Below, piece by piece: positions 1-5,162 of a stretch of DNA of 6,028 nucleotides. Position numbers and translations under genes: made by a program. The notes under the pieces are model-generated. The model searched no databases. It was not told the DNA's origin and was given only the letters and a program-made list of their open reading frames with translations. Numbering within the stretch: the first letter of the stretch is position 1; each line of letters opens with the position of its first letter. The stretch is from Bacillota bacterium (lineage in GTDB: Bacteria; Bacillota; Clostridia; Peptostreptococcales; Anaerovoracaceae), in contig JAEEGU010000049.1 of assembly GCA_016280485.1 (NCBI GenBank), forward strand, positions 1-6,028. Reading direction: 5' to 3'.

Positions 1-1
1 C

Positions 2-799
2 TGCAACGAGCAGGCGATGTCCGAAAGCGAATGCTACGAACAAATGAAGGGACTTCTTACTGCGATGCGGCACGCTGACGAAAACTACGACGGTGGCACA
101 CGCTCTGTAAGCGGGATGGCCGGCGGCATGGGTGAAAAACTTGCCTCCTACGGTGGAAGCAAAGATTCGCTCCTTGGCGCATTTCTTGAGAAGGCCACAG
201 AAAAGGCGGTGAAGATGGCAGAGTCCAACGCTTGCATGAAGTGCATTGTTGCGGCGCCTACAGCGGGGTCATGCGGCATTATTCCGGCAAGCCTTCTTGC
301 TTACGGCGAGTATCGTGATGCTTCGGAGGATAGGCTTGTTGAGGCACTGTTTGTGGCAGGCGGCATCGGCGAGGTCTACGCAAACAGCGCAAGCATTGCG
401 GGTGCGGCAGGCGGCTGCCAGGCCGAAATCGGTGTTGCGGCATCGATGTCTGCCGGGGCACTTGCTTATCTTGAGGGCGGAGATGCCGAGTGCATCGTGC
501 ATGCAGCGGCGCTTGCAATGAAGAGCCTCATGGGGCTTACATGTGACCCGGTAGCGGGGCTTGTCGAGGTGCCGTGCATCAAGCGTAATGCATCGGGCGT
601 GATGGTTGCTGTGGGCAGCGCTCATATGGCACTTGCGGGACTTAGGAGCGCGATACCGCCGGACCAGGTGGTTGATGCGATGCGCAGAGTAGGCAACATG
701 ATGTCGGAAAGCCTCAAAGAAACCAGTCTTGGCGGGCTTGCGACCTGCCCTGCGGCAAGGGCGGTAGCTGAAAAAATGTCCGCCGGAGAGCAGTGTTGA
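2..799 (+). CDS. sdaAA: L-serine dehydratase, iron-sulfur-dependent, alpha subunit (5' end cut by window)
   Basis: This enzyme deaminates L-serine to pyruvate and ammonia in the cytoplasm with a [4Fe-4S] cluster instead of PLP. The frame is open to the window edge: codons CNEQA precede the first Met (position 17), that Met has no convincing ribosome binding site, and family alpha chains are about 290 residues against 265 visible, so the true start probably lies upstream. Numbered from that Met, the family motif IVAAPTAGSCGIIP is at 77-90, and the expected cluster cysteines are in GGCQAE (Cys134), LTCDPVAG (Cys176) and VEVPCIKRN (Cys187). The end, ETSLGGLATCPAAR, matches the family C-terminus and the chain stops on a terminal cysteine (Cys260). 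The beta chain (sdaAB) is expected upstream but is not visible, so a fused single-chain form cannot be excluded. Codon use is GC-rich compared with the ribosomal genes downstream. Confidence 0.93.
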   Translation, partial: CNEQAMSESECYEQMKGLLTAMRHADENYDGGTRSVSGMAGGMGEKLASYGGSKDSLLGAFLEKATEKAVKMAESNACMKCIVAAPTAGSCGIIPASLLAYGEYRDASEDRLVEALFVAGGIGEVYANSASIAGAAGGCQAEIGVAASMSAGALAYLEGGDAECIVHAAALAMKSLMGLTCDPVAGLVEVPCIKRNASGVMVAVGSAHMALAGLRSAIPPDQVVDAMRRVGNMMSESLKETSLGGLATCPAARAVAEKMSAGEQC

Positions 800-824
800 G
801 ATTTTCTCTTTTCTGCGTTATAAT
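796..824 (+). promoter_or_regulatory. Sigma-A-type promoter for the thioesterase gene
   Basis: TTGAGA (796-801) and a perfect TATAAT (819-824) are separated by 17 bp, the ideal spacing. The -35 box overlaps the TGA stop codon of sdaAA (797-799). Transcription would start near 831, giving a leader of about 57 nt. No terminator was recognised between sdaAA and this promoter, so read-through from sdaAA is also possible. Confidence 0.72.
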
Positions 825-888
825 CTTCGGTGTGATTAGTGATTTGTTTATGCACGAATCTGCATGAAAGGATAAATAAAGGATATAA

Positions 889-1461
889 ATGAAAACCAAA
901 GTACTGAAAAAGCAGGGCAACAGCCGTTACTGCGTTGCCTGCGGTGTAAAGAACCCGTTCGGTTTCGAGGGCAGGTACTATGAAACCGACACTCACGAAT
1001 GCGTGGGCATATTCGAAACAAAGGAAATGCAGCAGAGCTATCCCGGCAGAGTCCACGGCGGCGTAATCACGGCCATGCTCGATGAGACCATCGGCCGTGC
1101 CATCTGGATAGACGAGCCCGAGACCTGGGGTGTGACGGTCGAGCTTGACGTGCGCTACCTTGTGCCGGTGCCTATCGGCGAGCAGCTTAAATGCGTCGGC
1201 CGCATCACAAAGAACAACCGCAGGCTCTTCGAAGGCACAGGCGAAGTCATAGGCCCCGACGGCACGGTGCTTGTCTCAGCTTGGGGCAAGTACTGGAAGA
1301 TGGGTCCTGAGGAAGCGGGCATTGACGCCACTGAGGGCAGCCCCGACTGGTTCCACCTCGGGGCTGAGGAACGCGACCCGGCGGAGATAGAGCTTCCTGA
1401 CGGACTTGCGGAAAAGGACCGCTTCGCGAGCGAAAAAGCGGGTAAAGCGTCAAAAAAATAA
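889..1461 (+). CDS. Hotdog-fold thioesterase-like protein (PaaI/THEM4-like) with charged C-terminal tail
   Basis: This 190-residue protein probably hydrolyses an acyl-CoA or related thioester in the cytoplasm; the substrate cannot be told. Residues 15-26 carry the CxxCGxxNPxG-type motif (Cys15, Cys18) common at the start of this subfamily. Residues 51-66 contain the hotdog helix signature, with His56-Gly57-Gly58 and Asp65-Glu66, the usual catalytic neighbourhood. The strands TVELDVRYLVPVPIGE (83-98) and the final WGKYWKM (132-138) fit the family core. Residues 139-190 form a highly charged, Asp/Glu-rich tail ending in a Lys-rich stretch (KAGKASKK), beyond the normal fold of about 135-140 residues. 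AAAGGA at 878-883 is a ribosome binding site 5 nt before the ATG. The gene has its own promoter and is followed by an inverted repeat, so it looks monocistronic or weakly coupled to sdaAA. Enzyme activity is inferred from the motif only. Confidence 0.82.
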   Translation: MKTKVLKKQGNSRYCVACGVKNPFGFEGRYYETDTHECVGIFETKEMQQSYPGRVHGGVITAMLDETIGRAIWIDEPETWGVTVELDVRYLVPVPIGEQLKCVGRITKNNRRLFEGTGEVIGPDGTVLVSAWGKYWKMGPEEAGIDATEGSPDWFHLGAEERDPAEIELPDGLAEKDRFASEKAGKASKK

Positions 1462-1483
1462 AAAAGGTGAAAAAATGATGAAA

Positions 1484-1529
1484 AAACCACCGCCTAAGCA
1501 AAAATAGTGCTTGACTCAGGCGGTGGTTT
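1484..1529. terminator. Perfect 12-bp inverted repeat, probable terminator (better on the minus strand)
   Basis: AAACCACCGCCT (1484-1495) and AGGCGGTGGTTT (1518-1529) are perfectly complementary; inside, AAGCA (1496-1500) can pair with TGCTT (1508-1512). It lies 22 bp after the thioesterase stop. In the + direction the stem is followed only by a short GTTTGTAAT, a weak U-tract. In the - direction it is followed by six T's and another T-rich run (complement of 1471-1486), so it would terminate leftward transcripts better. It may act in both directions. It overlaps the rpmG promoter. Confidence 0.65.
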
Positions 1530-1539
1530 GTAATACACT
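1511..1539 (+). promoter_or_regulatory. Sigma-A-type promoter of the rpmG-secE-nusG-rpl operon
   Basis: TTGACT (1511-1516) and TACACT (1534-1539) are separated by exactly 17 bp. The -35 box lies in the loop side of the preceding inverted repeat and most of the spacer is its 3' arm. Transcription would begin near 1546, about 140 nt before rpmG. I see no other good promoter between here and rplL, so this one probably drives the whole ribosomal protein operon. Confidence 0.7.
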
Positions 1540-1545
1540 AATATA

Positions 1546-1688
1546 GCGATGCTGTGTACGTCGTTTATTTTTCGTGTGTTCAAAAAGCAATCCCGGTCAT
1601 CAACTCTAGGTGCTCGGAGGCGCTTGTGGTGAGGGCTCACGGGACATGACACATTACATAGCCAGCCATATTTACAGGAGGTGGAGAC
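1546..1688 (+). promoter_or_regulatory. Untranslated leader of rpmG with folding potential, unassigned
   Basis: About 140 nt between the predicted start of transcription and rpmG contain no tRNA and no convincing coding frame. TAGGTGC (1607-1613) can pair with GCGCTTG (1620-1626, with G-U pairs), and GTGA (1629-1632) with TCAC (1637-1640). Either TCCC/GGGA (1591-1594 with 1641-1644) or GTCAT/ATGAC (1596-1600 with 1646-1650) could close these two hairpins into a junction. The segment ends in a strong AGGAGGTG (1676-1683). I do not recognise it as a known riboswitch or ribosomal leader; the pairing is hand-made inference. Confidence 0.4.
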
Positions 1689-1850
1689 ATGGCAACCGGT
1701 TCAAGAGTTAAGGTTATCCTCGCATGCACAGAATGCAAGCAGAGAAACTACAACACTATGAAGAACAAAAAGAACGATACAGAGCGTATCGAAATGAACA
1801 AGTATTGCAAGTTCTGCAAGAAGCACACACTTCATAAGGAAACAAAGTAA
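1689..1850 (+). CDS. rpmG: 50S ribosomal protein L33 (zinc-binding type)
   Basis: This 53-residue protein is a small, basic component of the large ribosomal subunit near the E site. The translation starts MATGSRVKVILACTEC and ends HTLHKETK, matching full-length bacterial L33. Four cysteines in two CxxC pairs (Cys13/Cys16 and Cys40/Cys43) make it the C+ form expected to bind zinc; many Gram-positives also keep a zinc-free copy that replaces it under zinc starvation, which cannot be judged here. AGGAGGTG (1676-1683) sits 5 nt before the ATG. secE follows after 29 nt with no tRNA between, although in some relatives a tRNA-Trp lies in this spot. It appears to be the first gene of the operon. Confidence 0.96.
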   Translation: MATGSRVKVILACTECKQRNYNTMKNKKNDTERIEMNKYCKFCKKHTLHKETK

Positions 1851-1879
1851 TTCAAAGTTAATTATTCAAGGAGAAAGAC

Positions 1880-2119
1880 ATGGCAACTGATAACACAAAG
1901 AAAGCACCTGCCGCTCCAAAAAAGGAAAAACGTAGCCTGAAAGAATATATGAAGGGCGTTAGACTCGAGATGAGAAAGGTTATCTGGCCTACAAAGAAAG
2001 AGCTCGTTAACTTTTCCGTAGTAGTAATCGCAGTATGCGCATTTTTCGCACTGGGATTTTGGGCTGTGGACTCCGCAGTTCTCGCTACGCTCAGAGAAGT
2101 TCTCGGTATAACAATGTAA
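1880..2119 (+). CDS. secE: Preprotein translocase subunit SecE
   Basis: SecE clamps and stabilises the SecY channel in the cytoplasmic membrane for protein export. At 79 residues it is the short, single-span form typical of Gram-positives. Residues 1-27 are a Lys/Ala/Pro-rich cytoplasmic head; residues 28-42 contain the signature amphipathic region (RLEMRKVIWPTKKEL), and residues 43-64 (start NFSVVVIAVCAFFALGF) form the single transmembrane segment. AAGGAG (1869-1874) provides the ribosome binding site 5 nt before the ATG. The near-universal secE-nusG neighbourhood supports the call, with nusG beginning 29 nt downstream. Confidence 0.97.
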   Translation: MATDNTKKAPAAPKKEKRSLKEYMKGVRLEMRKVIWPTKKELVNFSVVVIAVCAFFALGFWAVDSAVLATLREVLGITM

Positions 2120-2148
2120 TTTTCAGTTTAGAGTGAAGAAGGTACAAT

Positions 2149-2733
2149 ATGTCTGAAAACGAAAAGACGCTTGAAGTGACCGAAGAAAATCCGTTTGCAG
2201 AGGCAGATGAAAATCCGAATGCAAGATGGTATGTGGTTCACACATATTCGGGTCATGAAAACAAGGTAAAAGTTAATATTGAAAAGATGGTCGAAAACAG
2301 AGGAATGCAAGACCGTATTCTCAAGATCGTTGTACCGACTGAAAAAGTAGTAGAATACAAAGACGGTCAGCCAAAGGCAAAAGAGAGAAAGATGTTCCCG
2401 GGATACGTCATCGTAAAGATGGTCGTAGACAACGAGACCTGGTACCTGGTTCGTAACACTCAGGGTGTTACCGGATTTGTGGGACACGGCTCGGACCCAA
2501 TTCCTCTTTCCGACGAAGAAGTTCGCAGAATGGGAATTGAAAAGATCTGGATTGATCTCGATATTGCCAAGGGCGAAACAGTTAAGGTAATCAACGGACC
2601 ATTCGAAGGAATGCTCGCGACAGTCGAGGAAGTCAATATGGAAAAGCAGCTTGTAAAGGTGCTGATCTCCATGTTTGGCGGCAGAGATACGCTGGTTGAA
2701 CTCGAATTCGCCCAGATTGATAAAATAAACTAG
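2149..2733 (+). CDS. nusG: Transcription termination/antitermination factor NusG
   Basis: NusG binds the RNA polymerase clamp and modulates pausing and termination. The NGN domain runs from about residue 25 (NARWYVVHTYSGHENKV) to 128 and includes the KMFPGYVIVKM core (81-91). After a short linker the KOW domain spans about 140-194, with KGETVKVINGPFEG at 141-154 and the usual ending LVELEFAQIDKI. The 194-residue length is somewhat above the approximately 177 of Bacillus NusG because of an acidic N-terminal extension of about 22 residues. The upstream signal, GAAGAAGGT, is a weaker ribosome binding site than those of the neighbours. rplK starts 18 nt after its stop, so the two are co-transcribed. 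Confidence 0.97.
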   Translation: MSENEKTLEVTEENPFAEADENPNARWYVVHTYSGHENKVKVNIEKMVENRGMQDRILKIVVPTEKVVEYKDGQPKAKERKMFPGYVIVKMVVDNETWYLVRNTQGVTGFVGHGSDPIPLSDEEVRRMGIEKIWIDLDIAKGETVKVINGPFEGMLATVEEVNMEKQLVKVLISMFGGRDTLVELEFAQIDKIN

Positions 2734-2751
2734 CGAGAAAGGAGGAGCAAA

Positions 2752-3180
2752 ATGGCAAAGAAGGTTGAAGGCTATATCAAGCTTCAGATTCCTGCAGGAA
2801 ATGCTAATCCGGCACCACCTGTTGGTCCTGCTCTTGGTCAGAAGGGTGTTAACATCATGGACTTCTGCAAGCAGTTCAACGCAAAGACTCAAAGCCAGGC
2901 CGGTATGATTATTCCGGTAGTAATCACAGTCTATGCAGACAGATCGTTCTCATTTGTATGCAAGACTCCGCCTGCAGCAGTTCTTCTCAAGAAAGCAGCC
3001 GGTCTCGAAACAGCATCCGGCGAGCCAAACAAGAAGAAGGTTGCGACACTTACTTACGCACAGGCTGAAGAGATTGCAAAGACAAAGATGCCTGATCTTA
3101 ATGCTGCAACACTTGAGGCTGCAACAGAAATGATCAAGGGTACTGCAAGATCTATGGGAATCGTTATTGAAGACAAATAG
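2752..3180 (+). CDS. rplK: 50S ribosomal protein L11
   Basis: L11 binds the GTPase-associated region of 23S rRNA at the base of the L7/L12 stalk, and in many bacteria is needed for the stringent response through RelA. Length (142 residues) is standard. The N-terminal domain has the signature PPVGPALGQKGVNIMDFC (22-39), including the proline-rich hinge region contacted by thiopeptide antibiotics, and the C-terminal rRNA-binding domain occupies about 72-142 (TPPAAVLLKKAAG at 72-84; GTARSMGI at 130-137). The ribosome binding site AAAGGAGG (2738-2745) is the strongest in the window. An L1-type regulatory stem follows before rplA. Confidence 0.98.
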   Translation: MAKKVEGYIKLQIPAGNANPAPPVGPALGQKGVNIMDFCKQFNAKTQSQAGMIIPVVITVYADRSFSFVCKTPPAAVLLKKAAGLETASGEPNKKKVATLTYAQAEEIAKTKMPDLNAATLEAATEMIKGTARSMGIVIEDK

Positions 3181-3183
3181 TTT

Positions 3184-3235
3184 AGCGGGAGACTGGGAAG
3201 CGGCGACAGAAAAGCCGTGGAGTCGTTAGAACCGG
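3184..3235 (+). promoter_or_regulatory. Probable L1-binding autoregulatory RNA element upstream of rplA
   Basis: The 70-nt rplK-rplA gap can form a stem of stacked short helices: CGG/CCG (3186-3188 with 3232-3234), GACT/AGTC (3191-3194 with 3221-3224) and CGGC/GCCG (3201-3204 with 3214-3217). The asymmetric loop pairs GGGAG on the 5' side with GTTAGAA on the 3' side (3225-3231), resembling the L1 site on 23S rRNA and the leader found between these genes in other Firmicutes. The outer helix ends one or two bases before the AAAGGAG of rplA (3236-3242), so bound L1 could hide that site. Confidence 0.65.
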
Positions 3236-3250
3236 AAAGGAGAATGGAAA

Positions 3251-3949
3251 ATGCCAAAGAGAGGCAAGAAGTATCAGGACGCTGTTAAGCTTTACGACAA
3301 GCAGGAACAGTATGACATTCCTGAAGCAATGGACCTGCTCACAAAGACAGGTTCTGCAAAGTTTGATGAGACTGTTGAAGCTCACATCAGACTGGGTGTA
3401 GACGGTAGACACGCTGACCAGCAGGTTAGAGGTGCAATCGTACTCCCTAACGGAACAGGTAAAACTGTTAAGGCACTCGTATTCGCAAAGGGACCAAAGG
3501 CTCAGGAAGCTCAGGATGCCGGCGCAGATTACGTTGGTGCAGAGGAAATGGCTGAAAAGATCCAAAAGGAAAACTGGTTTGATTTCGATGTTGTTATCGC
3601 AACACCTGATATGATGGGCGTTGTAGGTAGACTCGGTAAGATCCTCGGACCTAAGGGCCTCATGCCAAATCCAAAGTCAGGTACAGTTACTATGGACGTT
3701 GCCAAGGCTCTTGAAGATATCAAAGCCGGTAAAGTTGAGTACAGACTTGACAAGACAAACATCATTCACACTCCGATTGGAAAGAAGTCCTTCGGTGCAG
3801 AAAAGCTTCAGGCTAACTTCGTAGCACTGATGGAAGCAATCGTAAAGGCAAAGCCTGCTTCGGCAAAGGGCCAGTACTTAAAGAGCGTTGTTGTTTCCAC
3901 AACAATGGGCCCCGGAATAAAGGTAAACCCTACAAAGATTACTTTCTAG
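3251..3949 (+). CDS. rplA: 50S ribosomal protein L1
   Basis: L1 forms the mobile L1 stalk of the large subunit, helping deacylated tRNA leave the E site, and represses its own operon by binding mRNA. The protein is full length at 232 residues. It begins with the Firmicute-typical MPKRGKKYQDA, has the family signature GKILGPKGLMPNPKSGTV at 129-146, and ends STTMGPGIKVNPTKITF, where the T-MGPG-K motif contributes to RNA binding. The start at 3251 is chosen over an ATG at 3244, which is in another frame and stops after 14 codons; AAAGGAG (3236-3242) lies 8 nt before 3251. Upstream is the putative L1-binding stem, downstream the L10 leader. Confidence 0.98.
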   Translation: MPKRGKKYQDAVKLYDKQEQYDIPEAMDLLTKTGSAKFDETVEAHIRLGVDGRHADQQVRGAIVLPNGTGKTVKALVFAKGPKAQEAQDAGADYVGAEEMAEKIQKENWFDFDVVIATPDMMGVVGRLGKILGPKGLMPNPKSGTVTMDVAKALEDIKAGKVEYRLDKTNIIHTPIGKKSFGAEKLQANFVALMEAIVKAKPASAKGQYLKSVVVSTTMGPGIKVNPTKITF

Positions 3950-3980
3950 TCTTAAGAGCGTAAAAGAAAATAGAAATTTA

Positions 3981-4043
3981 ACCGTAGACAGCGGGGGCCG
4001 CAAGGCTTAATGTAACCCCGCCGAGGTACAATATAAAATATTG
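3981..4043 (+). ncRNA. Ribosomal protein L10 leader (L10-L7/L12 binding domain and antiterminator loop)
   Basis: The segment begins with the diagnostic CCGTAGACAG of L10 leaders. GCGGGG (3991-3996) pairs with CCCCGC (4016-4021); within it GCC/GGC (3997-3999 with 4004-4006) is capped by a GCAA tetraloop (4000-4003), with an unpaired CTTAATGTAA-like 3' side that in the family forms the protein-binding, kink-turn-like bulge. The L10(L7/L12) complex is known to bind this element and repress rplJ-rplL. The switch hairpins that follow are listed separately. Confidence 0.85.
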
Positions 4044-4050
4044 ACCTCGG
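4021..4050 (+). promoter_or_regulatory. Antiterminator hairpin of the rplJ attenuator
   Basis: CCGAGGT (4021-4027) pairs with ACCTCGG (4044-4050), and CAATAT (4029-4034) with ATATTG (4038-4043), leaving a single bulged A (4028) and an AAA loop: 13 base pairs. It uses the 5' arm of the terminator that follows, so the two cannot coexist. Its first base is also the last base of the L10-binding helix, which could let protein binding bias the choice. Confidence 0.78.
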
Positions 4051-4090
4051 ACTGCGAGCTGCACTGCAGCAGACAAACCGAGGTTTTTTT
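4044..4090 (+). terminator. Intrinsic terminator (attenuator) in the L10 leader
   Basis: ACCTCGG (4044-4050) pairs with CCGAGGT (4078-4084), with an inner hairpin GCTGC/GCAGC (4058-4062 with 4066-4070) around ACT. Seven T's (4084-4090) follow directly. It stands 67 bp before rplJ and would stop transcription when L10 is in excess, an autoregulation reported for Bacillus subtilis rplJL. Confidence 0.85.
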
Positions 4091-4157
4091 ATGGAGTACC
4101 CCCATTATTTGAAGATGCAGGCAACTATACAGCCCGCACCCTCAGAAAGGAGAACAC

Positions 4158-4652
4158 ATGTCAGTAGAAGCTCAGGCTCAAAAGCAAGTCGTTATTGACG
4201 AGATTAAAGAAAAGTTAGAAAAGGCTCAGTCCCTCGTAGTAATCGATTACATCGGAACTACAGTTGCAGAGGCTGACGCTATGAGAAAAAAGCTTCGTGA
4301 GGCAAACGTAGACTACACAGTTTACAAGAACACTCTTTTCAAGAGAGCTATCGCAGGTACAGAATATGAAAAGATCGGAGAGGTTCTTGACGGACCATCC
4401 GCTTTCGCATTCAGCTATGACGATGCAACAGCTCCGGCTAGAGTTCTCAACGAAGTTATCAACGATTACAAAAAGATGGCATTTAAGGCAGCCGTAGTTG
4501 AAGGTGAATACTACGATGCGGACGGTATCAAGAAGATCGCAAACATTCCGTCAAGAGAAGTGCTCATCGCAAAGTTCATGGGAAGCATTCAGTCCCCTAT
4601 TTCCAAGGCTGTTCGTACTTTCCAGGCAATTGCCGACGCAAAGGCAGAGTAA
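4158..4652 (+). CDS. rplJ: 50S ribosomal protein L10
   Basis: L10 anchors dimers of L7/L12 to the ribosome and forms the base of the flexible stalk that recruits translation factors. At 164 residues it is of ordinary length. The N-terminal rRNA-binding domain includes SLVVIDYIGTT (25-35) and DYTVYKNTLFKRA (52-64); the C-terminal helix from about residue 141 (GSIQSPISKAVRTFQAIADA) carries the L7/L12 docking region. AAAGGAG (4146-4152) precedes the ATG by 5 nt. The 208-nt gap upstream is filled by its leader and attenuator, and rplL follows after 42 nt, as expected for two proteins made in fixed but unequal amounts. Confidence 0.98.
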   Translation: MSVEAQAQKQVVIDEIKEKLEKAQSLVVIDYIGTTVAEADAMRKKLREANVDYTVYKNTLFKRAIAGTEYEKIGEVLDGPSAFAFSYDDATAPARVLNEVINDYKKMAFKAAVVEGEYYDADGIKKIANIPSREVLIAKFMGSIQSPISKAVRTFQAIADAKAE

Positions 4653-4694
4653 GTTAAAATTAATTTTGAAATCTTAAAAAAGGAGAAAATAAAA

Positions 4695-5066
4695 ATGGAT
4701 AAGAATCAGATTATCGAAGCTATAAAGGCTATGACCGTTTTAGAGTTAAACGAGCTCGTAAAGGCTTGTGAAGAAGAGTTTGGCGTTTCCGCTGCTGCTC
4801 CTGTTGCAGTAGTTGGTGCTGCAGGTGCTCCTGGCGCTGCAGGTGGTGAAGAGCAGAGCGAATTCACTGTAGAGCTTACAGAAGTTGGCGCTGAAAAGAT
4901 CAAGGTTATCAAGGTTGTAAGAGAAATCACAGGCCTCGGTCTTAAGGAAGCAAAGGAACTCGTAGACGGAGCTCCAAAGCCACTCAAGGAAGGCGTAGAA
5001 AAGGCAGAAGCAGAGCAGATGAAGGCTCAGCTCGAAGAAGTTGGCGCAAAGGTTACATTAAAGTAA
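4695..5066 (+). CDS. rplL: 50S ribosomal protein L7/L12
   Basis: L7/L12 is the only multi-copy ribosomal protein and its C-terminal domain contacts EF-Tu, EF-G and other GTPases. The 123-residue chain shows all three parts: an N-terminal dimerisation helix pair (about 1-30), an Ala/Gly/Pro-rich hinge (about 31-53), and the globular C-terminal domain (54-123) with the hallmark KIKVIKVVREITGLGLKEAK (68-87) and KELVDGAPKPLKEGV nearby. The AAAGGAG-type ribosome binding site (AGGAG at 4681-4685) lies 9 nt before the ATG. It closes the ribosomal protein operon; a terminator begins 28 nt after the stop. Confidence 0.98.
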   Translation: MDKNQIIEAIKAMTVLELNELVKACEEEFGVSAAAPVAVVGAAGAPGAAGGEEQSEFTVELTEVGAEKIKVIKVVREITGLGLKEAKELVDGAPKPLKEGVEKAEAEQMKAQLEEVGAKVTLK

Positions 5067-5094
5067 TTAGGCACAGCTTAGTATGCGATAATCA

Positions 5095-5126
5095 GGCGGT
5101 CCCAATCGGGGCCGCCATTTTCATTT
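5095..5126 (+). terminator. Intrinsic terminator after rplL
   Basis: GGCGGTCCC (5095-5103) pairs with GGGGCCGCC (5108-5116) over nine positions, one of them G-U, with an AATC loop, followed by the T-rich ATTTTCATTT (5117-5126). It separates the rpl operon from rpoB and may be only partly effective, letting some transcripts continue into rpoB as in other bacteria. Confidence 0.85.
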
Positions 5127-5162
5127 GTGTGAAAAATTTTCGGAAAAATAAACTCAAAACCC

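Noticed and set aside
780..812. Terminator after sdaAA (GAGAG...CTCTTTT)
   Set aside because: The pairing is only 4-5 bp around a long loop and the T's are interrupted; not strong enough to call.
622..1056. Minus-strand open frame (144 codons) across the sdaAA-thioesterase junction
   Set aside because: It overlaps two recognisable genes and a near-consensus + strand promoter, and its translation is low in family features.
1540..1880. Possible tRNA-Trp around rpmG/secE
   Set aside because: A tRNA is often present in this place in relatives, but neither the rpmG leader nor the 29-nt rpmG-secE gap has a cloverleaf, a T-arm GTTCRA motif in proper context, or a CCA end.
2128..2892. Long open frame on the minus strand (254 codons) opposite nusG and the start of rplK
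   Set aside because: It lies fully opposite clear conserved genes, its translation resembles no family, and it has no ribosome binding site or promoter I can see. It is a by-product of codon bias on the other strand.
3244..3288. Alternative rplA start or small upstream peptide at ATG 3244
   Set aside because: It is out of frame with rplA, stops after 14 codons, and lies only 1 nt from the ribosome binding site; 3251 has the right spacing and family start.
3182..3565. Minus-strand open frame (127 codons) opposite rplA and the L1 site
   Set aside because: Shadow of rplA with Cys/Leu/Ser-rich translation and no supporting signals.
4043..4070. TTGACC as a -35 box inside the L10 leader
   Set aside because: No acceptable -10 follows at 16-18 bp, and the bases are fully explained as the shared arm of the attenuator.
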